Shown: in pieces, positions 51,956-60,400 of the stretch
Numbering within the stretch: the stretch's first letter is position 1
Layout: each line of letters begins with the position of its first letter
Assembly (NCBI GenBank): GCA_905214875.1
Contig: CAJMNR010000006.1
Location: 39,568 to 103,567 of the forward strand
Direction: 5' to 3'
Origin: an uncultured bacterium
GTDB lineage: Bacteria; Bacillota; Clostridia; Lachnospirales; Lachnospiraceae
DNA: 64,000 bases
The notes under the pieces: generated by a model
Database searches by the model: none
What the model was told of the DNA's origin: nothing
Seen by the model: only the letters and a program-made list of their open reading frames with translations
Position numbers and translations under genes: made by a program

Positions 51956-52708
51956 CTATTTCTCTCTAACATCACTAAAGGACCATGCATGAATATTTAA
52001 CTCTAGAACTGTTGTTCCGCAATATGGACATTTCTTTTCTCCAAGGCTCGTAAGCGGTGCACCACAATTAGGACAGTTTAAACCAATGGTACCATCCAAA
52101 TCCGTATTCGCAATCGAACGGTCCTGAATATAAATTAAGTCCGCTTCATATCTTGATTGCTCTTTACGGTCGTTTCTTCCCATAACAATTGCCTTTTCTA
52201 CATTTGTCACGTAATGCAAATACTCAATGCTTGTCTGAAACGTAATAATACAGCGGCCATCCTTCTTCTGATAATTGGTCAGTTCCGTACGATGAATCTT
52301 AATATTTTCAAAGTGCTCTCTTAGTTGCTTTCCATCCAAATCGGACAAACGGTTCTCTAACTTGTTCTTAAGTTCCGCATTTCCTTCCTGCAATAAAGAA
52401 CGGTTATCTCCATTGACTGCCAAAAGATACGAAGTAATTGCATTTTCTGCCTTTGGCTTCATCTCATCATATGAGAAATCAGGAAAATCCTTAATGATTT
52501 TCGGCAGATACAGGCTTGTCATACCGGCTACTGTCTTTGGTGTATCCGCATATTCCTGCTCCATATTTTTAAAGCCTTCCATAAGAGAAGAGGTTCCAAA
52601 AGCTTCTCTAGAGAACTCTTCTACCTTACGTTTTGCTTTTATGAAAAAATAAGCAATTACTCCCACAAGTACTAACAAAATCACAAGCAATATGATTAAT
52701 GCTTCCAT
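51956..52708 (-). CDS. Membrane protein with C-terminal zinc ribbon (YdjH-like)
   Basis: This 250-residue protein has one N-terminal membrane helix (residues 3-23), a central soluble Tim44-like alpha/beta region (about 60-205) and a C-terminal zinc ribbon CPNCGAPL...CPYCGTT. It follows the zinc-ribbon/TM gene by 26 bp with an AAGGAGGAG site. Size, membrane topology and gene order match Bacillus YdjH, part of a membrane complex with YdjG and YdjI linked to PspA and envelope stress. The assignment comes from context and layout, not strong motifs. Confidence 0.75.
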   Translation of the reverse strand: MEALIILLVILLVLVGVIAYFFIKAKRKVEEFSREAFGTSSLMEGFKNMEQEYADTPKTVAGMTSLYLPKIIKDFPDFSYDEMKPKAENAITSYLLAVNGDNRSLLQEGNAELKNKLENRLSDLDGKQLREHFENIKIHRTELTNYQKKDGRCIITFQTSIEYLHYVTNVEKAIVMGRNDRKEQSRYEADLIYIQDRSIANTDLDGTIGLNCPNCGAPLTSLGEKKCPYCGTTVLELNIHAWSFSDVREK

Positions 52709-52734
52709 CTTTGCTCCTCCTTGTCTCCTTACTC

Positions 52735-53832
52735 CTACCTATGATATTTGATATAGTAGATACCAGCAACAATTGCAATACCGATAATGACAGTAAGAAT
52801 AACCTTTGGAATAGAGATTGGTGTCTTTCCTGAAACCTTTCCAGTTTGTCCATTTACCATGAATTGATAAACCTTGTTCTTATATTTGAAATTGGAAACC
52901 CAAATTGGTAACATCAAATATTTGTATGTAATATTATCAAACGTCGTATCCAGTCTAACATCCACAACATGATCCGCATTGAATTCATGCTCGACTTTTT
53001 CGGAAACGTTATGTTCCAGTCTACGTGAGATTTTCGATTTTGCCAATGTCCATGCATCTTTTAAGCCTATGGAATATCTTTCAGAGACAAATCCAGCTAC
53101 ATATTCTGGCTTATATGCTTTGTTGTCTTCGGTATTAAATGGTTCTAATCCCTCTAGAATACTTTGGGGGTGATTCTTTGATGCCAATACGAGCTGATCA
53201 TCGATAAATTCATGATAGTGTCCACTTGTATGGAACCATGATGTTTCAATATGTTCATGGCCCTCGTCATCCTTTGTCGTCTTGTCAAAGCCGTATTTAG
53301 CTGTATAATGCGAGTTCGTATTCGTATCAAAGGTCCAGTATGGAAGATAGATTCCTTTAAATGACTTTGGTCTTGCACTTTCTTTTGCAAGCTTTGGACA
53401 AAACCATCTCTTCTTAATCCAAGAATGGAAGTTTTCTGATGCCTGCTTGTCTGTAATCTGAAATGGTACTACGCCTCCTGGTGCAATCGTCTTTTGAGTA
53501 CTTGCTTCCATTACTTGATTGGATCCGCAAAATGGGCAAACGCCCGATGTCTGTAAGGCATCATAGATGCTTTCTGCTGCACATGCTTTACAGATTACTG
53601 TTTTCTTTTCTACTCCCCAGTCACAGTTTGCCGTATTCTCTGCTGCATAGAAATCTAACTCTTCTGCTTTTCTTGGTTGCTCTTCTTCTACAGGAATCTC
53701 TTCCGTATGGCCGCAATATGGACAGCTTAACCCTCCTGTTGTTGGATTAAAATCCATGACACCGCCGCAGTCGGGACAATGTCTGTCTGTTTCTTCTTTT
53801 GTATCTACTTGATTCTGATTCATATCATCCAT
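52735..53832 (-). CDS. TFIIB-type zinc-ribbon membrane protein (YdjG-like)
   Basis: The 365 residues contain two N-terminal zinc ribbons (CPDCGGVMDFN...CPYCGH at 19-41 and CKACAAES...CPFCGSN at about 80-100). A soluble region follows, with LPYWTFDTNTNSHYTAKYG, and a single membrane helix ends the protein (about 340-362, VILTVIIGIAIVAGIYYI). This is the layout of Bacillus YdjG. It sits between the SPFH gene and the YdjH-like gene. It probably bridges the SPFH protein and the membrane in a stress-responsive assembly. Confidence 0.85.
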   Translation of the reverse strand: MDDMNQNQVDTKEETDRHCPDCGGVMDFNPTTGGLSCPYCGHTEEIPVEEEQPRKAEELDFYAAENTANCDWGVEKKTVICKACAAESIYDALQTSGVCPFCGSNQVMEASTQKTIAPGGVVPFQITDKQASENFHSWIKKRWFCPKLAKESARPKSFKGIYLPYWTFDTNTNSHYTAKYGFDKTTKDDEGHEHIETSWFHTSGHYHEFIDDQLVLASKNHPQSILEGLEPFNTEDNKAYKPEYVAGFVSERYSIGLKDAWTLAKSKISRRLEHNVSEKVEHEFNADHVVDVRLDTTFDNITYKYLMLPIWVSNFKYKNKVYQFMVNGQTGKVSGKTPISIPKVILTVIIGIAIVAGIYYIKYHR

Positions 53833-53867
53833 ATTCTATTTTCCCTCTTCTACTTGCTTTATTTAAT

Positions 53868-55232
53868 CTATCTTACAATATCGTTCTCGTCAAAACGATC
53901 CCCACATTCTGGACAGAATTTTGGTGGATTCATAGGGTCTTCAGGTTCCCATCCACACTTATCGCATTTATAAAGAGGTGCACCTGCTGGTTTTTTCGCA
54001 CCACAATTATGACAGAACTTTCCGGTATTCTCTGTACCACAGGAACAGATCCATCCTGCCGTTTCAGGCTTCTTAGCTCCGCATTCCTCACAGAACTTTC
54101 CGGTATTGTTAGCCTTTCCACAAGCGCATGTCCACCCTAATGTTGGAGCCTGCTTTGTAGCTTGTTGGTTTCGTGCCTGCTGCTGTGCTTGTTGTGCCTG
54201 TTGTTGCGCTTGTTGCTGTTGTCCCATCTGGAATAAGGAGTTTGCATCTAAGCCACCTACTGAGTTTGCCATATTCATTCCTGCAAATGCCATCATTGGG
54301 CCTGTAGATTCGTTTTTCGCTGCTGACTTCATTGCTTCAGCCTGTGCGGAAGCCAATGTAGCTGCTGCCATATTAGCATTACGTAAGACAGCTGTCTTTT
54401 GCAAGTCTTTGATCATTGCTTCGTCTTCTTCGGATGCCTTTACACCGTTTACACCGAAGGATACGATTTCGATTCCCCTTAACTGTCTCCATTTTTCAGA
54501 TAAGATTTCTTTTAATACTTCAGCAAGTTCCATTGCATGGGCAGGTAATGCACTATAGCGAACTCCCATTTCTGAAATCTTTGCAAATGCCGGCTGTAAT
54601 GCAGTAAGTAATTCCGCCTTTAACATACTGTCCATACGGTCCTTCGTATACTCATCGTCCACGTTACCACAAACATTTGTATAAAATAAAATTGGATCTG
54701 CAATACGATAGGAATATTCCCCGTTACAACGAATGGCAATATCCACATCCAGTCCAATATTGTTATCAACGACACGGAAAGGTACAGGTGCTGGCGTACC
54801 ATATAAATTCTTCATGATTTCTTTTGTATTAAAGAAATACACTCTTTGATCTTTGGCAGTATCTCCACCAAACGTAAAACGTTTTCCGATGGTAGCGAAG
54901 GTAGCTTTGATGCTCTCGCCTAAATTTCCATAAAAGATACTTGGTTCTGTTGAAGAGTCATATACAAATTCTCCGGCTTCTGCACAAATCTCAGCAACCT
55001 TTCCTTGATCTACAATAATCATACATTGACCTTCATTTACTGCAATTACTGAGCCATTTGTTATAATATTATCTTCGCCTTTACGATTGCTCGTAAATGT
55101 CCTTTTATTGGTCTTTTTGCTTCCCTTCGTTACAAGTACATCATTTTCAATCGATTCGCAATAGAAATACTCCTTCCATTGATCTGCCATTGTTGATCCT
55201 ACTGCATTTTTTATTGCTCGTATTAAACCCAT
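53868..55232 (-). CDS. SPFH-domain protein with C-terminal zinc ribbons (YdjI-like)
   Basis: This protein of about 454 residues starts GLIRAIKNAVGSTMADQWKEYFYC, as in the YdjI virion-core/SPFH family. The SPFH domain covers about residues 20-280. A Gln-rich linker follows (QMGQQQQAQQQAQQAQ), then three zinc ribbons, each with paired CxC or CxxC motifs (CACG...CEECG, CSCG...CHNCG, CDKCG...CPECG). The start at 55232 follows GGAAGGAGATAATT; the frame extends further without a ribosome site. It is the first gene of the likely four-gene envelope-stress group, though no pspA gene is next to it. Confidence 0.88.
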   Translation of the reverse strand: MGLIRAIKNAVGSTMADQWKEYFYCESIENDVLVTKGSKKTNKRTFTSNRKGEDNIITNGSVIAVNEGQCMIIVDQGKVAEICAEAGEFVYDSSTEPSIFYGNLGESIKATFATIGKRFTFGGDTAKDQRVYFFNTKEIMKNLYGTPAPVPFRVVDNNIGLDVDIAIRCNGEYSYRIADPILFYTNVCGNVDDEYTKDRMDSMLKAELLTALQPAFAKISEMGVRYSALPAHAMELAEVLKEILSEKWRQLRGIEIVSFGVNGVKASEEDEAMIKDLQKTAVLRNANMAAATLASAQAEAMKSAAKNESTGPMMAFAGMNMANSVGGLDANSLFQMGQQQQAQQQAQQAQQQARNQQATKQAPTLGWTCACGKANNTGKFCEECGAKKPETAGWICSCGTENTGKFCHNCGAKKPAGAPLYKCDKCGWEPEDPMNPPKFCPECGDRFDENDIVR

Positions 55233-55407
55233 AATTATCTCCTTCCAACTATTTGTCACGCTTGCGACATTATCAGTTTTAAATACTATATAAATACTCT
55301 CAATTATCAAAATTATCTCACATTTTCATTGGGTTTTAAAGGATTTTATTGAGGTATAGTACCAATTTCTTATATATATGTCATTTTTACATATTTGTTT
55401 CACACAT

Positions 55408-55440
55408 GCAAAAAAGAGCATTGCTTTTCGCAATGCTCTC
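55408..55440 (-). terminator. Terminator after the DinG-family gene
   Basis: On the minus strand AGAGCATTGC pairs perfectly with GCAATGCTCT around GAAAA, followed by six T. Confidence 0.92.
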
Positions 55441-55471
55441 AGATCTGGAAATGGATGAAATCCCGATTTCA

Positions 55472-57364
55472 TTATTTATATACTTTTGCCCCTTCAGGAA
55501 GCGCTCCCATTACGACGCTCTCCCAAGGCTTATCGATCGATTCCTCTAAAATGACAATTTCACCTTTATCTTCTTCCGTACGAATCAAACGGCCGCATCC
55601 CTGCTTTAGCTTAAGGCCCATCTCTGGATAATCCACCGTCTTAACTGGATCAAGCCCTTGCTCTTTTGCTTCTTTTCGCTGTACTTCGATTAACGGGTCC
55701 ATCTTAGGAAATGGAAGCTGCCATATTACGACCATGGTCAAGGCGTCTCCTGGCACATCGATTCCTTCCCAATAATCGCTTCCCACTAATACGGATGTTT
55801 CCTCATCTTTAAACTTTCTTGCAAGATAGCCTCGGTCCCCTTGATCTTCCCAAAGGATTTCAAATGGAAACTCATAGGAGCTTAAAGCATTACGGATTCT
55901 TCCTACCTCACCTAGGGAATTCACAAGCACCAATGCTCTTCCACCATTTTCTTCTAATAAAGAAACTAATTTCTCAATTCGATCACTTGGATGAAAGAAA
56001 CGAACGCTTACTTGGTTTTCGATATCAAATGGACTTCCGATTGTTGACTTCGACGGATTCTTAAGTCCCATGGAACGACTGAAATAATCAAAGTTTCCTT
56101 CATTGCTTAACGTAGCGGACGTAAAGATCACCGGCATTCCTTTACCAAACAAATGCTTATTTAAAAGCTCATTTAAGTTTCTTGGAACTACCCAAAAACT
56201 TCCGTCTTGAGCATCCACCCAAGGAATCATCTCACTTCCCTTATTTCGTAAGAAGCGGTATAACGCACGAATTGCACGTTCAATCTGTCCTTCGTATGCA
56301 TGGATTAAGTTAGTTGGTAGTGACTCAAAATATAGTTCCTGTTCAATCTGCATTTCAAATAACAAGCCATCAAGTGTTTTTCGGAATACATCTGCTGCCT
56401 TAACTAATGCAGGATTCATGCGGATTGCACGTCGGTTGGAGCTTTCCCCTGCAACTAATGATTCGTCTAAACGATCAAAGAAATCATTGGATGCATTTTC
56501 AAGGGCGAACGTAATGTTGGCTAACGATTCCCTGGCGTCTTGAATTTCCTCAAAAGAAGCGATAATCGTATCCATCTCCTCTTGATTGATATACTCGCCT
56601 GCCTGCATTGCTGCCGGTAATAAAACCTTATGTCCTTCATCAAAAATGACTGCCGAATAAGTAGGAAGAATCGGTAGCTTTCCGTCTGCAATTCTCTCTT
56701 CTCTTGTCCACAAATCATGGAAGAACGTTTCATGGTCAACAATAATTAAGTCAACGGCTTTCCTATAGTTTTCTCTTGCCTTAATAAGCTTACAGAAGCC
56801 GCGGTTCATACAGACTTCGCATCCAAGCGACTCATCCCATCCAATCTGTTTCCAAACATGGTCTGGCACGGTTGGAATCTCCGAACGTTCTCCAAGCTTT
56901 GTCTTACTTAACCACTCAGTCACCTCGTCTGGAAGTCCAGCATTCTCTTCCACTTTCACATCACATACATACTGACGTGGATCCTTCGCCATACGGGCAT
57001 CCACCTCTAACCCTAACAGATTAGAAAGCGTCATAATGTCACCTTCGCTGTCTGCTAACTGCTCTTGCAATGCCGATGTGGCACAGGCAATCACGACAGG
57101 CTTTCCTGTAAACCTTGCATAGGGAATTGCGGACAATAAATACGCAAATGTCTTTCCTGTCCCAAGTCCTGCCTCGGCTAAATGTACTTTACTCTTTCCA
57201 AAAGCATCTGCGATTTGAAATGCCGTAAATATCTGTTCATCACGAACTTCATACCCTTCTTCCGGAAGGATATCGTATAACACATCTCCTACCCACTCTA
57301 CTAATTTGGTTTGAAATTCTTGTTTATTATTATATTCAAAGGGTTCTTTGATCCTTGCACACAT
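55472..57364 (-). CDS. DinG-family Fe-S superfamily 2 helicase
   Basis: This 630-residue helicase has Walker A AGLGTGKT (65-72), DEAH-type box DEGH (242-245) and a four-cysteine Fe-S pattern C134, C182, C185, C191 between motifs I and II. The C-terminal half has GSDYWEGIDVPGD and the motif VI segment QGCGRLIRTEEDKG. DinG/XPD helicases unwind DNA 5' to 3' and resolve R-loops. It is 80 bp from the giant DUF4011 helicase and on the same strand; a TATAAT box at 57427-57432 could give it its own promoter. A role in DNA repair or defence is inferred from this pairing. Confidence 0.92.
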   Translation of the reverse strand: MCARIKEPFEYNNKQEFQTKLVEWVGDVLYDILPEEGYEVRDEQIFTAFQIADAFGKSKVHLAEAGLGTGKTFAYLLSAIPYARFTGKPVVIACATSALQEQLADSEGDIMTLSNLLGLEVDARMAKDPRQYVCDVKVEENAGLPDEVTEWLSKTKLGERSEIPTVPDHVWKQIGWDESLGCEVCMNRGFCKLIKARENYRKAVDLIIVDHETFFHDLWTREERIADGKLPILPTYSAVIFDEGHKVLLPAAMQAGEYINQEEMDTIIASFEEIQDARESLANITFALENASNDFFDRLDESLVAGESSNRRAIRMNPALVKAADVFRKTLDGLLFEMQIEQELYFESLPTNLIHAYEGQIERAIRALYRFLRNKGSEMIPWVDAQDGSFWVVPRNLNELLNKHLFGKGMPVIFTSATLSNEGNFDYFSRSMGLKNPSKSTIGSPFDIENQVSVRFFHPSDRIEKLVSLLEENGGRALVLVNSLGEVGRIRNALSSYEFPFEILWEDQGDRGYLARKFKDEETSVLVGSDYWEGIDVPGDALTMVVIWQLPFPKMDPLIEVQRKEAKEQGLDPVKTVDYPEMGLKLKQGCGRLIRTEEDKGEIVILEESIDKPWESVVMGALPEGAKVYK

Positions 57365-57444
57365 TGTTTCTTTCTCTCCTATACTGCTACTTAAATTATG
57401 TCATAATTAAGGAATTCTTTATCTACATTATATCCGAAATAGTG

Positions 57445-60400
57445 TCAAATAAAAACAAGTTTCTCGTTTAGAACAATCTTCCCCTTCTCATCTCGAAGTA
57501 AAATATCCTCCTGCACGCCAAGTTCTATGGCCGTTCCTACCGCATTCGTAATCACTGCCCCATTCCTTGTAAATCCAAATTTCTTAGCCGTTAAACGAAG
57601 CAAATCCTTTTCGTTAACGCCTACTTCTTCTAAAAGAACCTCTTTGATTGCATTTAGGATTTCGAAAGAAGCAATGTCGTCCATAGTTCGTCGGTTCTGG
57701 AATTGGTCCTCTACACGGTACCCTTTGTATTCTTTCGGATTCTGTGTAGGCAGCCAGTAAAACAAACTCTCTTTATCTTTTGTAACTCTCTTTTCTATTC
57801 CTGCCAATGCCATATCAAATATGGTCTCCACACGTTTTCCAGTCCTTGTAATCCCCCATGCTGTTAGTACTTTGCGCATCAATAGTTTTCTGCTGATTGG
57901 CGCTTCCTTCTCTAATACTTTTTTAGCACTTATGCGAATCTGTTCCATTGAAGCACTATTGTAAAAATCATTTGCATTTCCTTGGATGCTAAGTTCTACT
58001 GAGTGATAAGGCTGTTTTTCAGAACGTGTCTCTTCGCTTTCCTGAAGTAACTCGAACTGAATGTTTTTTACAGGCATGGTAGTTACCGGCTTTTTCTCCA
58101 ATGGCGCCGTTTCTTTTTCTAACAGGCATTCTATCTTTTTTTGAATCTCTTTCTTTACGTTCTCTGGATTATCGAACCACTCTAGTACCCAGACTCTCAT
58201 CGTATTCCATCCTAATCCGGTTAATACTTGTTGCTGTAAGATAAAACGGTCCTTTGCCGTTACTGCCTTTCTGCAAGTCTCTCCATCTAACAGAATTCCT
58301 AATAGATAGGTCTCCTTATCCCTTGGATTTACTACTGCCAGATCCAACTTATATTCTGAGCAGCCAATGCTGCATTTTACCTCATAGCCCATCTTTCGAA
58401 TGGCAGATGCAATCTCTTCTACCACTGCATCCTCTCTTTGCAAGGCTGTGTTTGCATTTACTGCTAGCACATTCTTTCCACGCTCAGCAAACTCCAAAAA
58501 TCCTTTTAAGCCTGCTAATCCTTCGGCTCTTGTCCTTGATAAGTCAATTTGTTCCGGACGAATGACCGCGTACACAATCATTTCTTTCCTTGCCCTTGAA
58601 ATGGCTACATTTAGCCGACGCCATCCTCCATCACGGTTTAGCGGTCCAAAGTTCATCGAGACATTACCGTTTTGATCCGGTCCATATCCAACCGAAAATA
58701 AGATGATATCTCTCTCATCTCCTTGGACATTTTCTAGATTCTTAATAAATATTGGTTCATTTGAATTACGATCAATATCCTCTAACTCCGGATGCTTTGC
58801 GAATTCTTCCGCTAGCAGATCGTCTATAAGATTTTGCTGCACTGAACTAAAGGTAACGACTCCTATGCTGTCATTACGAAGTTCTTCACTTGACAGCCGT
58901 CTTATAATTTCCGCTACGACTGCCTTTGCCTCCTCCTTATTCTGTTTTGTCTTTCCTTTATCATAATATCCATCCACATGTACAAGCTTTACCTCGGAGA
59001 CAAGGTCATTAGGCGAAGGGAATGTATACAGCTTATCGTCATAATAATTGCGGTTGCTAAATGCAATCAGGCTTTCATGTCTGGAACGATAATGCCATTT
59101 CAAATATTCCTGCGGCATAGAGATTGCAAGACAGTCATCTAGCAGGCTCTCTAAATCTTCATGTTCACAATTTTCTTCATCAATACGGTTCGATAAGAAG
59201 AAACTGGTTGGTGGCAATTGCTTTGGATCGCCTACGACAACCACATTTTCTCCACGTGCAATGGTGCCGACTGCCTCACAGGTCGGAAGCTGGGACGCCT
59301 CATCAAAAATAACAAGATCGAACTTTTTAAATGACGGGTCAATATACTGGGCAACAGATATCGGACTCATAAGCATGCATGGACAAAGCTTTCCAAGAAG
59401 TGTCGGAATCTGATTAAATAATTTACGTATGGACATCATTCTTCCCCTGCTCTTAATTGCCCGTTTTAAGATTCCAAGCTCCGAAGAAGACACACTTTCC
59501 ATGTCAGTAACTGGCACCTTGGCAGATAACTTGGAAACTAACTCTTGAATGGTCAAGTTCTCGAATTCTACAAGCAGCTCTTTATACTGTTTGATCATAT
59601 CCTCATACTGCTTTCCTTGAAACCTTCCAAGCCGGTCATCCGCACTGATTGTCTGTAGGACAAGTACATAATATAAATTACAAGTAAATGCACTCATAAG
59701 TTGGTCAGCAGAAACCGTTCCTTGTCGGAATGCTTCTACCACATTAGATAGGCCATTTTTCTGTAACATGACTTCTTTCTGTCGATACGAAACAAATGCT
59801 CTTAATTGTGATAAGTTTGCCGCATACCGTTCTAACACGTTTCTTACTTCTTCCGTCCAATTACAACTTCCTTTTTCCTGCTCGCTGAAATTAATGTGAT
59901 ATGTTTCCGTTAACGAATCAATCACTTTAAAAAGCATCTGGAGCTGATCTTTATGCTTTCTTACTTCTGCCTCATTTGGAACATTTACAGACGCCTCTAC
60001 CAAAGCTTCCTGTTCTTCTCTTGGAAGCCCTTTAATCATCATCCTTACGGATTCTGTCTTTTCTAAGGCATCGCTTAACTGCTTCCAATTCGTCCTTGTC
60101 CCCATATAGAGTCCACTCATATCCTCTGTCACTTCTTTTGGCACATTGTTAAGTATTGTCTGCTGCTTTTGAAGTTGCTCCATCTGTTCATAGTATCTAA
60201 CGATTGTTTCCTTCGTTATCATTTGCGGATTCTTTGCATATTGCCGCAGTTCTTTCATAAGCTTTGACTGCTGTATCATTTTAGGCAAGAACCAACTGCT
60301 TTCCGCCGACTTCCAACGAAGGATTGCATCATTTACCGGATAGGAAAAGACTTGTTCGTTAAACTGCTTGCTAATCTCTCCATATAAACGATTATATTCC

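Noticed and set aside
54106..54558. Cys-rich plus-strand frame of 150 codons
   Set aside because: It is the complement of the Gln/Ala-rich linker and zinc ribbons of the SPFH gene, which has strong domain evidence on the minus strand.
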